Source: Methylovorus mays (GTDB lineage: Bacteria; Pseudomonadota; Gammaproteobacteria; Burkholderiales; Methylophilaceae). Taken from it: a stretch of 64,000 nucleotides of DNA. The position numbers and the translations under genes were made by a program. Position 1 is the stretch's first letter. Each line of letters opens with the position of its first letter. Positions 38,771 through 47,940 of this stretch are shown here, one piece after another. The stretch lies in assembly GCF_020531915.1 (NCBI RefSeq), contig NZ_JAJAVG010000008.1:1-64000 (forward strand), written 5' to 3'. The notes under the pieces are model-generated. The model searched no databases, had not been told where the DNA came from, and saw nothing but the letters and a program-made list of their open reading frames with translations.

Positions 38771-38786
38771 CGTGACAGGCGTCACA
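38771..38786. promoter_or_regulatory. Crp/Fnr-family-like site upstream of ccoN
   Basis: CGTGA-CAGGCG-TCACA, nine of ten defined bases of the TGTGA-N6-TCACA consensus. It is about 170 bases before ccoN. There is no TTGAT-N4-ATCAA Fnr site nearer. Confidence 0.45.
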
Positions 38787-38832
38787 AAAAAGCAACACCT
38801 GCCACACACGGACTCATCTATTTTTTTATAAC

Positions 38833-39519
38833 TTAGAACTTCTTGCCGAAACCTACGCCGACCACCCATGGATTAATATCCAGGCTGTCAATTTTGGTCC
38901 ATTGATTACCGCTACGCATTTTCACATCCGTGTCCATCCAGATGTATTTGACATCGGCATTGATCAGCCAGCCACCTTCCAGATTAATATCAAAACCGGC
39001 CTGTAATGCTGGCCCTACGCTATCGCGGTCAATCTTGATCTTGGTTCCATCCGTGGCTCCTGAAGAAAACTGCAGATTGCGATCCAGAATGGCAGTGTAA
39101 TTCAAGCCAGCACCGACATAAGGATCAAATGTCTGATCAGGCCGGAAATGCCATTGCAAGGTCAGGGTAGGTGGCAGCAAGTTGACCGAGCCCAGCTTCT
39201 GGTTGCCGATCACACCAGCCGAATCGCCATGAACACTCACATCGTGGCGCGTACCCAGTGCCAGAATCAGTTCGGCAGCGATATGCTTTGTAAAGTAATA
39301 AGAGATATCCAGCTCTGGAATAGTATTGCTATCCACCTCAAGCTTGGCACCTGGGCTCATTACATTCCCTACATTACTATTTACTGTGCGCCCTAATTTA
39401 CTATCTTCGTTAGGACTGACATTCACCGCCCGGGCACGGACAACCCAGTCACCAGCCTCGGCCATCGCGGCCACAGGCGTCATTAATGCCAGCAAAGAAA
39501 CCAGAATTTTTTTATGCAT
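38833..39519 (-). CDS. ompW: OmpW family outer-membrane protein
   Basis: 228 residues from ATG 39519, preceded by AGAGGGG. Signal peptide MHKKILVSLLALMTPVAAMA, then an eight-strand barrel typical of OmpW (GDWVVRARAVNVSPNEDSK, TLQWHFRPDQTFDPYVGAGLNYT, final Phe). OmpW forms a hydrophobic channel and is often controlled by Fnr-type regulators, which fits the cco neighbourhood. Confidence 0.93.
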   Translation of the reverse strand: MHKKILVSLLALMTPVAAMAEAGDWVVRARAVNVSPNEDSKLGRTVNSNVGNVMSPGAKLEVDSNTIPELDISYYFTKHIAAELILALGTRHDVSVHGDSAGVIGNQKLGSVNLLPPTLTLQWHFRPDQTFDPYVGAGLNYTAILDRNLQFSSGATDGTKIKIDRDSVGPALQAGFDINLEGGWLINADVKYIWMDTDVKMRSGNQWTKIDSLDINPWVVGVGFGKKF

Positions 39520-39767
39520 GATAATCCCCTCTTGAAATGACCATAAAAAGAACATGGGTTAACTTTACACGCATTAACCATATTTTAAAAGTGGTTTATA
39601 CTTGACCATAATGCTCGACTTTAGCCATGCCACTGGCCTATGCCCCATCCTCCATGACCTTTCTTTAGCCGAAACCCCTACATGGCGCCGATTTCGGCTA
39701 TTCAAATACAAGGGCTTGCGATTACAATGATGCTTTTAATAGCTTTAGTATTGATGGAGAACTGAAG

Positions 39768-40688
39768 ATGTCGATGGCTGACCGTGATGGTCTAATTTGG
39801 TATGACGGCAAAATGGTGCCATGGCGTGAGGCAACCACGCATGTTTTAACCCACACACTGCATTATGGGATGGGGGTGTTTGAGGGCGTGCGCGCATACA
39901 AAACTGATAAAGGCACAGCCATTTTCCGCTTGAAAGAACATACGGATCGCCTGTTTCGTTCCGCGCATATTCTTGGCATGAAAATGCCTTTTGACAAAGC
40001 GACTGTTGTTGAAGCGCAAAAAGCAGCTGTACGTGAAAACAACCTGGAATCCGCCTACATGCGCCCGATGGCATTTTATGGTGCTGAAGCGATGGGCATT
40101 TCAGCCAAGACATTGTCTACACATCTGATCGTCGCTGCATGGAAATGGGGCGCCTACATGGGCGAAGAAGCCCTGCAAAGCGGCATTCGCGTCAAGACAT
40201 CATCCTTCTCGCGTCATCATGTCAACATCACCATGTGTAAAGCCAAGGCAAATGGCAACTACATGAACTCCATCCTGGCGCATCAGGAAGCCGCCGCTGA
40301 CGGCTATGATGAAGCCCTGCTGCTGGACGTGGATGGTTTCGTTGCCGAAGGTTCGGGCGAGAACATCTTCATCGTACGCAATGGCAAGATTTACACGCCA
40401 GACCTGACCAGTGCGCTGGAAGGCATTACGCGCGACACCATTGTGCAGTTAGCTGCCGAGCTTGGTTATACCGTGATTGAGAAGCGCATTACCCGCGACG
40501 AAGTCTACTCTGCTGACGAAGCGTTCTTCACTGGCACCGCCGCTGAAGTTACGCCTATTCGCGAGCTGGATAATCGCGCGATTGGCTTAGGCAAACGCGG
40601 CCCGGTTACCGAGCAACTGCAGAAGATGTATTTTGACGTGGTTACCGGAAAATCCGCCAAGCACATGGATTGGCTCACCATCGTTTAA
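39768..40688 (+). CDS. ilvE: Branched-chain amino acid aminotransferase
   Basis: 306 residues. The PLP lysine lies in MCKAKANGNYMNSILAHQEA; fold-type IV markers HYGMGVFEGVRAY, EGSGENIFIV and TGTAAEVTPIRELD are present. It carries out the last step of Val, Leu and Ile synthesis. GGAGAACTGAAG precedes the ATG at 39768. The small zinc-finger gene follows by 18 bases, a pairing seen in many betaproteobacteria. Confidence 0.96.
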   Translation: MSMADRDGLIWYDGKMVPWREATTHVLTHTLHYGMGVFEGVRAYKTDKGTAIFRLKEHTDRLFRSAHILGMKMPFDKATVVEAQKAAVRENNLESAYMRPMAFYGAEAMGISAKTLSTHLIVAAWKWGAYMGEEALQSGIRVKTSSFSRHHVNITMCKAKANGNYMNSILAHQEAAADGYDEALLLDVDGFVAEGSGENIFIVRNGKIYTPDLTSALEGITRDTIVQLAAELGYTVIEKRITRDEVYSADEAFFTGTAAEVTPIRELDNRAIGLGKRGPVTEQLQKMYFDVVTGKSAKHMDWLTIV

Positions 40689-40706
40689 AGCAACAGAGGG
40701 AACATC

Positions 40707-40901
40707 ATGGCATACGAAGCAAAAGAGATTGAAGTCACGGCCAGCGATCTGCCGCTGCACTGTCCTACCAAGGAAGTCTCGTTGTGGTGTTCCCACCCCC
40801 GCGTATTTCTCGACATCACCGCCAGCGGCCAAGCCATGTGCCCATATTGCGGCACCAAATACAGACTGAAAGCGGGCGAAGCTGTCGCCCATCATCACTG
40901 A
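40707..40901 (+). CDS. Zinc-finger (CHCC-type) small protein
   Basis: 64 residues with HCPTKE, WCSHPRVFLDI and MCPYCGTKY, giving the Cys/His/Cys/Cys ligand set of the CHCC zinc-finger family (related to the NDUFS6 C-terminal finger). It has a GAGGGAACATC site before the ATG and lies next to ilvE. The function is unknown. Confidence 0.88.
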   Translation: MAYEAKEIEVTASDLPLHCPTKEVSLWCSHPRVFLDITASGQAMCPYCGTKYRLKAGEAVAHHH

Positions 40902-40919
40902 GATTTGTTGGCCATGCGC

Positions 40920-41741
40920 TTAATCTGGCAAGCGCATCACGTCAACGGATGCACCCCATAACAGGCTGATCACTGACTGTGCTGATGCAGTATCCGCATT
41001 ACTCCAGAACTCCGTCGCACCGGACTCAACTGCCAAACTATCGACAAGCAGGTTTGCCTCCCGCAAGCGATATTTGAGCTGGCGGGCCACGGCGGCTCCT
41101 GTATCGATAATCACCACATCCGGCCCGGCAATATCTTCAATCAGCGGTCGCACGAAGGGATAATGGGTGCAGCCAAGCACCAGCGTATCTGCGCCGGCAT
41201 CCAGCAAGGGGTGGATATACCTTTGCAATAACTGCCGCGTTGCAGCATCTTGCAACTCCCCTCGTTCAATACACTCCACCAGGCCAATACACGCCTGTGT
41301 TTCCACCCGCACCTGACGGCCATAGCTTTCAAGCAAGGCGGCGAACTGCGCACTTTGCAAGGTGCCACTGGTTGCAAGCACGCCGACCACACCTGAGCGT
41401 GTAGCGGCGGCGGCGGGTTTAACCGCGGGTTCCATACCGATAATGGGTATCGCATAGCGCCGTCGCAATTCCCCGATGGCCGCGGCCGTAGCCGTATTGC
41501 AGGCCACCACCAAGGCCTTGGCCCCACGCGAGATGAGGAAATCAGATAATTGTATGGAACGATCAACAATAAACGCCTGCGACTTGCTGCCATAAGGCGC
41601 GTGCAAGGAATCTGCCGCATAGATAAGAGACTGCTGCGGCAGCACATGCCGAATATGGGCAAGCACCGACAAGCCGCCGACGCCGGAATCAAAGACCCCA
41701 ACCGGGATATCCTGACCAGCAAAAGATAAGGTAGCCACCAC
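40920..41741 (-). CDS. murI: Glutamate racemase
   Basis: Core begins DIPVGVFDSGVGGLSVL. Both catalytic cysteines are present (VACNTATAA and LGCTHYPFV). It makes D-glutamate for peptidoglycan. The start is uncertain: GTG codons at 41741 and 41738 give about 273 residues, the usual length; the only ATG, at 41813, adds 24 atypical residues and overlaps the divergent gene's upstream region. Confidence 0.9.
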   Translation of the reverse strand: MVATLSFAGQDIPVGVFDSGVGGLSVLAHIRHVLPQQSLIYAADSLHAPYGSKSQAFIVDRSIQLSDFLISRGAKALVVACNTATAAAIGELRRRYAIPIIGMEPAVKPAAAATRSGVVGVLATSGTLQSAQFAALLESYGRQVRVETQACIGLVECIERGELQDAATRQLLQRYIHPLLDAGADTLVLGCTHYPFVRPLIEDIAGPDVVIIDTGAAVARQLKYRLREANLLVDSLAVESGATEFWSNADTASAQSVISLLWGASVDVMRLPD

Positions 41742-41856
41742 AGTAAAATTAAGTCGTAAAAAATAATGAATCGCGCCAGTGTAGCCGAACTTGCAGGGGC
41801 ATGGCACAGTCATTCAGCCGCATGTACTACAATTCAGCCTTCTTCAGGAGATCATC

Positions 41857-42405
41857 ATGGGCAATCGACTTAGTAAAATCTACACACGCACCGGCGATGA
41901 AGGCGACACCGGCTTAGGCGACGGCTCACGCATTGCCAAGGATAGTCTTCGGGTACATGCCATGGGCACCGTGGATGAGCTGAATGCAATTATCGGCATC
42001 CTGCTGACCGAATCACTACCCGCAGACATTACGCCTCACCTGACACGCATCCAGCATGATCTTTTTGATCTGGGCGGTGAACTCTGCATTCCCGGCCACA
42101 GCATGGTCAAGCCAGAGCGCGTGGATGCTCTGGAAAAAACACTGGATACCCTGAATGAAACCCTGAGCCCGCTCAAAGAATTCATTCTTCCTGGCGGATC
42201 GCGCGCTGCCGCATATTGCCACCTGGCGCGCACAGTATGCCGCCGGGCTGAACGTGAGGTGGTCGAGCTCGCGCGCACTGAGCAAGTCACACCGATTGCG
42301 CGTAGCTATCTCAACCGGCTTTCAGACCTGCTTTTCGTGCTTTCACGCTATCTGAATAAAGAACAAGGTGTAAATGACGTTTTATGGCAGAACGATAGCC
42401 GCTAA
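41857..42405 (+). CDS. Cob(I)alamin adenosyltransferase, PduO type
   Basis: 182 residues from ATG 41857 with CAGGAG upstream; the frame to 41791 is not family-like. N-terminal KIYTRTGDEGDTGLGDGSRI binds ATP; FILPGGSRAAAYCHLARTVCRRAER and NRLSDLLFVLSRY complete the PduO/MMAB signature. It makes adenosylcobalamin from cob(I)alamin and ATP. Confidence 0.94.
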   Translation: MGNRLSKIYTRTGDEGDTGLGDGSRIAKDSLRVHAMGTVDELNAIIGILLTESLPADITPHLTRIQHDLFDLGGELCIPGHSMVKPERVDALEKTLDTLNETLSPLKEFILPGGSRAAAYCHLARTVCRRAEREVVELARTEQVTPIARSYLNRLSDLLFVLSRYLNKEQGVNDVLWQNDSR

Positions 42406-42416
42406 TAAAACCTGGA

Positions 42417-42453
42417 CTGACCGGAAAGCCCGACGCATGTGTTGGGTTTTTAT
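42417..42453 (+). terminator. Probable terminator after the PduO-type gene
   Basis: CCCGAC-loop-GTTGGG followed by TTTTTATTTT; six-base stem with one G-T pair. It begins with CTGACCGGA, which resembles the sulfur-island element described elsewhere. Confidence 0.55.
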
Positions 42454-42474
42454 TTTGATCTTTATATTCACTTA

Positions 42475-42514
42475 AATTATAAAATTATAAAAACAAATTA
42501 TTTTTTATTATTAA
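42475..42514. promoter_or_regulatory. AT-rich box upstream of yezD
   Basis: A nearly pure A/T stretch containing ATAAAAACAAATTATTTTTT. About 33 of 40 positions match the box before cysT (52170-52209) by eye. It probably binds a sulfur regulator such as a CysB-type LysR protein; that is inference. Confidence 0.5.
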
Positions 42515-42566
42515 ACAGAATTGGTAAAGTGCGCAGCATTCGATTCATCTTTGCTGGAGCATCATC

Positions 42567-42767
42567 ATGCCATCACCGTTTCAAACCGCCCTCCCTGCCG
42601 ATGTCGTACAGGAAATCCTGCGTGCAGTAGAGCAGCTTCGCTTTGGTGCTGTCGAGATCACGGTACACGACGGCCGTGTGACTCAAATCGAGCGCCGTGA
42701 AAAAGTCCGCTTCAGTAACGAATCACAAAAATCCAAGCCTACTGCAACTGCAGCGGCCGCAATCTAG
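42567..42767 (+). CDS. yezD: YezD family small protein (DUF2292)
   Basis: 66 residues. The core VVQEILRAVEQLRFGAVEITVHDGRVTQIERREKVRF is the DUF2292 signature. Family members are tied to sulfur metabolism and often lie with sulfate or sulfonate transport genes, as here; the molecular role is unknown. It sits first in the plus-strand group yezD, porin, sbp, DUF2325, mop. Confidence 0.88.
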   Translation: MPSPFQTALPADVVQEILRAVEQLRFGAVEITVHDGRVTQIERREKVRFSNESQKSKPTATAAAAI

Positions 42768-42785
42768 TTAAAAAATCTCGATGAC

Positions 42786-42805
42786 CTGACCGGACCGCCG
42801 GAAGC
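42786..42805 (+). promoter_or_regulatory. Conserved sulfur-island leader element, copy 1
   Basis: CTGACCGGACCGCCGGAAGC, 18 of 20 bases identical to the copy in the cysE leader. It lies 23 bases before the porin ATG and can form a small CCGG/CCGG hairpin. Confidence 0.5.
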
Positions 42806-42827
42806 AATACATTTACAGGGGATCATC

Positions 42828-44249
42828 ATGCAATTCAAAATCAACAAAATCACTTCCGCACTTCTTGCTAGCGGTCTCTTACTGGCCACGCACAGTGCAT
42901 TCGCTGCCGATCCAGAAATCGAAGCATTGCGTCAAACTATTTTAGACCTCGATCAAAAGATCAAGGTCTTGGAGCGTAAAAATGAAATCGCTGCAGAAGA
43001 AGCTGCCGCCAAAAAGAAAGAAACACCCGTCGTCGTAGCCGGACCAACTGGCTTCGGCATCAAGTCGGCCGATGGCCAGTTTGAATACAGCCTGAAAGGC
43101 CTGATCCAGCTGGATTATCGCCAATTCGACAACCCGGACCATACCACCAACGCCGATGACGGTTTTACCGCACGCCGCATCCGCCCGACATTTCAGGGCA
43201 CCCTGTTTGGCAAATATGATTTCCGTTTTACACCTGAGTTTGGGGAAACCGACAACACCAACACAGGCACCGGCAATATCTCACGCGTGATTGATGCTTA
43301 TGTGGATGGTCGTTTTGACCCGGCATTCAAAATCCGCGCTGGTAAATTCAAGCCATTTGTTGGGCTTGAACGTCTGCAAGGTGGCGGCGACATCAAGTTC
43401 ATCGAACGCAGCTATGTCAGCAATAACATCCTGCCTAATCGTGGCCTCGGCACCTCAGTCTATGGCGACTTGCTGGATAGCAAGTTGAGCTACGCTGTGG
43501 GCTTTTTCAACGGCACAAATGATGGTGGTGAAGAAACCACCCGTGTGGATGCGAATAGCGACAAGGATTACACCGCGCGCGTTTTCACCACACCCTTTAA
43601 AGGCAGCGACAGCGTACTGGAAGGATTGGGATTCGGTGTAGCAGGCACATACACCAACTCGTCTACCGGCACATTGCCCAGCTACAAAACGCCATCGCAG
43701 CAACTTAACTTCTTCCAATACACCACGGGCACCGTGGGTGACGGCACGCGCGTACGTGTATCGCCTCAGGCGTATTACTACTACGGCCCGTTCGGCGTGA
43801 TTGCTGAATACGCACGTGTATCACAAGAAGTCCGCAATGCCGCTGGTACGGTGAATGACACCTTGAAAAATGACGCCTGGCAAATCGCTGCCTCGTGGGT
43901 ATTGACCGGGGAAGATGCATCCTTCAAGAGCGTAAAACCGAAAAACCCGTTTGAAACCGGTAAAGATGGTTGGGGCGCATGGGAACTGGTTGGCCGCTAT
44001 CAGGAAAACAATATTGATGGCAGCGCCTTCAACACGGCATCAGGTAACCGTTTCGCCAATCCGCTGACAAGCGCAAAGGAAGCCAAAACCTGGGGCATCG
44101 GCTTGAACTGGTACCTCAATCAGTGGGTACGCCTGGCAACCAACTACGAACAAACCAAATTTGAAGGTGGCGGCGGCGGCACACTGGCCAACATCCGCGA
44201 CCGTGAAGACGAGCGCATTCTGTTCAGCCGCTTGCAATTCCAGTTTTAA
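42828..44249 (+). CDS. OprO/OprP-like phosphate-selective-type porin
   Basis: 473 residues. Signal peptide ending HSAFAA, a coiled-coil trimerisation segment (about 27-62; [21 protein letters not shown]), then a beta-barrel domain with [10 protein letters not shown] and [27 protein letters not shown], typical of the OprO/P family, and a terminal Phe. Placed before sbp in a sulfate cluster, it may pass sulfate or other anions through the outer membrane; the substrate is inferred. ACAGGGGATCATC precedes the ATG. Confidence 0.9.
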   Translation: MQFKINKITSALLASGLLLATHSAFAADPEIEALRQTILDLDQKIKVLERKNEIAAEEAAAKKKETPVVVAGPTGFGIKSADGQFEYSLKGLIQLDYRQFDNPDHTTNADDGFTARRIRPTFQGTLFGKYDFRFTPEFGETDNTNTGTGNISRVIDAYVDGRFDPAFKIRAGKFKPFVGLERLQGGGDIKFIERSYVSNNILPNRGLGTSVYGDLLDSKLSYAVGFFNGTNDGGEETTRVDANSDKDYTARVFTTPFKGSDSVLEGLGFGVAGTYTNSSTGTLPSYKTPSQQLNFFQYTTGTVGDGTRVRVSPQAYYYYGPFGVIAEYARVSQEVRNAAGTVNDTLKNDAWQIAASWVLTGEDASFKSVKPKNPFETGKDGWGAWELVGRYQENNIDGSAFNTASGNRFANPLTSAKEAKTWGIGLNWYLNQWVRLATNYEQTKFEGGGGGTLANIRDREDERILFSRLQFQF

Positions 44250-44278
44250 CCAGACAACTAGAGAGACAGGAAAAACCA

Positions 44279-45289
44279 ATGAAAACAATTATTCATCATT
44301 TGCGTAGCGCTGCGGTAGCGCTTGCCCTGGCGGCACCTTTGGCGGCATCGGCGGCGGATATCAGTCTGCTGAATGTATCTTACGATCCGACACGCGAACT
44401 GTATCAGGACTTCAACGCGGCATTTGCCAAATACTGGAAAGCCAAGACCGGCGACAATGTCACCATCAAGGCTTCGCATGGCGGCTCTGGCAAACAAGGT
44501 CGTGCCATCATTGATGGTCTGGAAGCTGACGTTGCTACCCTGGCACTGGCGTATGACATTGATGCGCTATATGAGAAAGGCAAGCTGATCCCCAAGGATT
44601 GGCAAAAGCGCCTTCCCCACAACAGCTCGCCCTACACATCCACCATCGTATTCCTGGTGCGCAAGGGTAATCCGAAAAACATCAAGGATTGGGATGACAT
44701 TGCACGCCCAGGCATCTCGGTCGTGACCCCCAACCCCAAGACTTCTGGCGGCGCACGCTGGAACTACCTGGCGGCATGGGCCTATGGTCAGCGCAAGTTT
44801 AACAACGACGAAACCAAGACCCGTGAGTTCATCGGCAAAATCCTGAAGAACGTGCCGGTACTGGATTCCGGTGCACGTGGTGCCACTACCACTTTTGTTG
44901 AACGTGGAATCGGCGATGTCCTGCTGGCTTGGGAAAACGAAGCCTTCCTGGCACAAAAGGAACTCGGTCCGGACAAGTTCGAAATCGTGGTGCCTTCGCT
45001 GTCCATCCTGGCTGAACCACCTGTCACCGTGGTCGACAAGGTAGTCAACAAGCGTGGTACCCGTGCCGTGGCTGAAGCTTACCTGCAATATTTGTATACC
45101 GAAGAGGGTCAGGAAATTGCCGCCAAGAACTACTACCGCCCTACCCTGGAATCGGTGGCCAAGAAGTACGAAAAGAACTTCCCCAAACTGAATCTGGTAA
45201 CGGTGGATAGTGAATTCGGTGGTTGGCAAAAAGCGCAGAAAACGCACTTTTCTGACGGCGGTACGTTTGACCAGATTTACCTGAAATAA
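44279..45289 (+). CDS. sbp: Sulfate ABC transporter substrate-binding protein, copy 1
   Basis: 336 residues. Signal peptide (residues 1-24, ends ASAA), then the Sbp/CysP fold with [40 protein letters not shown] and [19 protein letters not shown]. It delivers sulfate or thiosulfate to CysTWA. Copy 2 (50209) differs in signal and details but matches across its length. There is no transporter gene alongside; the permease set is 8 kb away. Confidence 0.95.
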   Translation: MKTIIHHLRSAAVALALAAPLAASAADISLLNVSYDPTRELYQDFNAAFAKYWKAKTGDNVTIKASHGGSGKQGRAIIDGLEADVATLALAYDIDALYEKGKLIPKDWQKRLPHNSSPYTSTIVFLVRKGNPKNIKDWDDIARPGISVVTPNPKTSGGARWNYLAAWAYGQRKFNNDETKTREFIGKILKNVPVLDSGARGATTTFVERGIGDVLLAWENEAFLAQKELGPDKFEIVVPSLSILAEPPVTVVDKVVNKRGTRAVAEAYLQYLYTEEGQEIAAKNYYRPTLESVAKKYEKNFPKLNLVTVDSEFGGWQKAQKTHFSDGGTFDQIYLK

Positions 45290-45306
45290 ACACACTTCCA
45301 ATATCA

Positions 45307-45336
45307 GGGGCCTTCCGGACAAAATTCGGTGGCCCC
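45307..45336 (+). other. Intergenic hairpin between sbp and the DUF2325 gene
   Basis: GGGGCC-TT-CCG-loop-CGG-T-GGCCCC. There is no T run, so it is more likely an mRNA-stabilising or processing structure that sets the level of sbp above its neighbours than a terminator. Confidence 0.45.
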
Positions 45337-45358
45337 GTTTCAACAGGAGACTCTCACC

Positions 45359-45700
45359 ATGAGTACAGCATTGATAGTAGGCGGCGACCAGATAGACGGC
45401 ATCAAGCAAGTGCTAGCCCAACACGGCATTACCCGCATTGACCATTGGTCAGGGCGCAAGGTCGGCGATGGCAAGAAAACCATCCCACACAACACAGAAC
45501 TCATTGTGCTGGTCACCAACTGGATCAGCCACACCTTTACCCACAAAATCAAGCAGACGGCAGCCAAACGCGGCGTGCGGATTGTCTACACGCCCAATGG
45601 TCCGGCTGCTCTGCAGGCCAGATTGGAAAAATTGAATCTAGACAACTTGTCGGAGGGCGAATGTCCATCCGACAAACATCACTGGGCCATCGCAGCCTGA
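45359..45700 (+). CDS. DUF2325 domain protein
   Basis: 113 residues from ATG 45359 with AGGAG upstream. LIVGGDQIDGIKQVLAQHGI, then DHWSGRKVGD, DLIVLVTNWISHT-like pattern and GVRIVYTPNGPAAL match DUF2325. Function unknown; family members often sit in metal or sulfur gene neighbourhoods. It is cotranscribed with sbp and the TOBE gene by spacing. Confidence 0.82.
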   Translation: MSTALIVGGDQIDGIKQVLAQHGITRIDHWSGRKVGDGKKTIPHNTELIVLVTNWISHTFTHKIKQTAAKRGVRIVYTPNGPAALQARLEKLNLDNLSEGECPSDKHHWAIAA

Positions 45701-45755
45701 TCACGCCCAACGCAGCACCCCCGGACTGTCTTTTACTGCCGCAAAGGAGGCTCCC

Positions 45756-45971
45756 ATGACCATCAAAGCCATTAATGTGCGCAACCAACTACGGGGGCGC
45801 ATCGTTGAAATTCTCACTGGGCCGGTATTATCCGAAGTGGATATAGAAACGGCTGGAGGCATTGTCACGTCGGTGATTACCACCCGTTCAGTCACCGAGC
45901 TGAATCTGCAAGTGGGAACAGAAGTGCTGGCGCTGATCAAAGCCACCGAAGTTTCCATCGCCAAGATATAA
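45756..45971 (+). CDS. Mop-type TOBE molybdate-binding protein
   Basis: 71 residues of a single TOBE/Mop domain: MTIKAINVRNQLRGRIVEI, then SVITTRSVTELNLQVGTEVLALIKATEVSI. Such molbindins bind molybdate or similar oxyanions in the cytoplasm. An AAAGGAGG ribosome site is just upstream. The sulfate context raises the possibility that it senses or buffers a tetrahedral oxyanion, which is inference. Confidence 0.9.
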   Translation: MTIKAINVRNQLRGRIVEILTGPVLSEVDIETAGGIVTSVITTRSVTELNLQVGTEVLALIKATEVSIAKI

Positions 45972-45997
45972 ATCTCAGCCTTTAAATTAAAGAAAAC

Positions 45998-46032
45998 AAA
46001 AAGCCGATGGCAATATGCCACCGGCTTTTTTG
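45998..46032. terminator. Bidirectional terminator
   Basis: AAAAAGCCG-A-TGGCA, loop, TGCCA-C-CGGCTTTTTT, A and T runs on both sides. It separates the convergent mop and cysteine desulfurase genes. Confidence 0.85.
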
Positions 46033-46068
46033 TTTTGCTGCTTGAATAGCTGAGCTGGAGAAGCTTGC

Positions 46069-47940
46069 CTAGCGGGTACGCGCCAGCTTTTGCAATACAT
46101 CCACCATCACATCGACTTCCTGAGCGGTGTTGTAAAACGCCAGCGATGGTCGCACCGTTGTTTCCACACCAAAGCGACGCAGAATAGGCTGAGCGCAATG
46201 ATGCCCGGAGCGCACCGCAATCCCCTCTTCGTTCAGGGCGGCACCGACTTCCTCACTCTTATACCCAGGCAAACTGAAGGACAACACGCTGGCTTTTTCA
46301 CGGGCGGTACCAATCAGGCGCAAGCCCGGCACCTTGCACATGGCGGCCGTGGCATACACCAGCAAGTCATGCTCATACCGTGCAATGTTGTCGATACCCA
46401 AACGCTCTACATATTGCAGCGCCGCGCCCATGCCCACCGCATCGGCGATATTGCCCGTGCCAGCTTCGAACTTGGCGGGCGCTTCGTGATACACGGTTTT
46501 TTCAAAGGTGACATCCTGAATCATATTGCCGCCACCTTGCCATGCGGGCATCTCGGCCAGCACATCCACTTTGCCATACAGCGCCCCAATGCCCGTCGGG
46601 CCAAACACCTTGTGACCAGAGAACACGAAAAAGTCACAATCCAGGGCCGTCACATCACTACGCATGTGCGATACAGACTGCGCACCATCCAGCAGGACTT
46701 TTGCCCCTGCCGCATGGGCCATCTGGATCATTTCGCGTGCAGGCGTCACAGTACCCAGTGCATTGGAAACCTGGGTGAATGACACCAGCTTAGTACGCGA
46801 CGTCAGCAGCTTCTGGTATTCATCAAGCAATACCTGACCGCTATCATCCACGGGGGCCACACGCAGCCTGGCCCCGGTTTCCTGACATAACTGCTGCCAG
46901 GGCACAATATTGGCATGGTGCTCCAGATGTGAAATCAGGATCTCATCTCCCTCGCGCAGATGTTTCTTGCCCCAGGTTTTGGCCACCAGATTAATCGCTT
47001 CGGTCGTCCCGCGCACAAACACCACATTATTGACCGAAGGTGCGTTGATGAATCGACGCACTGTTTCGCGCGCCTCCTCATACGCATCGGTAGCGCGCGC
47101 GGCCAACGCATGCGCGGCCCGGTGAATATTGGAGTTTTCATGCTGGTAGAAATACGCCAGGCGGTCGATGACCACTTGTGGCTTTTGCGTGGTCGCTGCG
47201 TTGTCCAGCCAGATAAGTGGACGGCCATTTACCTGCTCACGCAGGATAGGAAAATCCTTGCGTACCAGATTCACATCAAAGGGAGGATGCGCCGAAGGTG
47301 CGACCCCGCCACCCGCTTGCGCGCCTGGATTCAGTGAGCTGACCGAAGCACCTTGCAAAAAGTAATACGGACTCACCGCTGGCTGCGCGCTCGCAGCGGA
47401 TGTAGGCGTGCTCAATGATGTCAACAAATCCTGCAGATCGCTCGCATAGGGAATCTCAACGTTGCCCAGCAAACGACTGATCTCCAGATCACCGCCAAAT
47501 GGCACGCTCAGAGCGGGTTGATATTGCCCGCCACTTACTGTCGCCGCAGCACTGGCAATATCCAGCTGCGGTGGCACCAAGGATGGATCCGTTAACTGAA
47601 TGCTTTCGAGTCCGACCGAAGAGGCATGCGGATGCGACGTCACTGGAGCAGTTGGGCCCGGTGAGCCGGAACGAATACCAGCGGCCTGGCCTGAGCTGTC
47701 GGGCAAAGCAGTGGTGGTGTACACATCGGGCGTACTGCTGAAAGGCGCTCCCGCAGGAAACCCCTCGGCATAGAGCTCATTGGCAATACGTGCCAGCTCG
47801 CTCACATCCAGGTGTCCGGACTCTGTTGCGGCCCGGCCAACCGCCAGACCTGCCGCCATGCGGGGATGCTCCCCCGGCAAAGCCGCCAGAATAGCTTCCG
47901 GCTCAAAGGCCGAAAGATCGTTGAAATTACTTGTAGTCAT
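46069..47940 (-). CDS. Encapsulin-associated cysteine desulfurase (SufS-type, long N-terminal arm)
   Basis: 623 residues from ATG 47940, which overlaps the encapsulin stop by 14 bases. Residues about 1-220 are a low-complexity Ala/Pro/Ser-rich arm with short ordered motifs (SELARIANELYAEG near 47-60; PYYFLQG near 191-197), as in the cargo-loading domain of family 2A encapsulin desulfurases. Residues about 221-620 are a SufS-type enzyme with PLP lysine K444 (FSGHKVFGPTG) and nucleophile C582 (SGHHCAQP). It takes sulfur from L-cysteine, probably inside the shell. No SufE or sulfur-acceptor gene is adjacent. Confidence 0.93.
   Translation of the reverse strand: MTTSNFNDLSAFEPEAILAALPGEHPRMAAGLAVGRAATESGHLDVSELARIANELYAEGFPAGAPFSSTPDVYTTTALPDSSGQAAGIRSGSPGPTAPVTSHPHASSVGLESIQLTDPSLVPPQLDIASAAATVSGGQYQPALSVPFGGDLEISRLLGNVEIPYASDLQDLLTSLSTPTSAASAQPAVSPYYFLQGASVSSLNPGAQAGGGVAPSAHPPFDVNLVRKDFPILREQVNGRPLIWLDNAATTQKPQVVIDRLAYFYQHENSNIHRAAHALAARATDAYEEARETVRRFINAPSVNNVVFVRGTTEAINLVAKTWGKKHLREGDEILISHLEHHANIVPWQQLCQETGARLRVAPVDDSGQVLLDEYQKLLTSRTKLVSFTQVSNALGTVTPAREMIQMAHAAGAKVLLDGAQSVSHMRSDVTALDCDFFVFSGHKVFGPTGIGALYGKVDVLAEMPAWQGGGNMIQDVTFEKTVYHEAPAKFEAGTGNIADAVGMGAALQYVERLGIDNIARYEHDLLVYATAAMCKVPGLRLIGTAREKASVLSFSLPGYKSEEVGAALNEEGIAVRSGHHCAQPILRRFGVETTVRPSLAFYNTAQEVDVMVDVLQKLARTR

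Noticed and set aside
42439-42627. 63-codon frame running through the AT-rich yezD promoter
   Set aside because: It starts inside a terminator-like hairpin and overlaps yezD in another frame; composition is that of promoter DNA.
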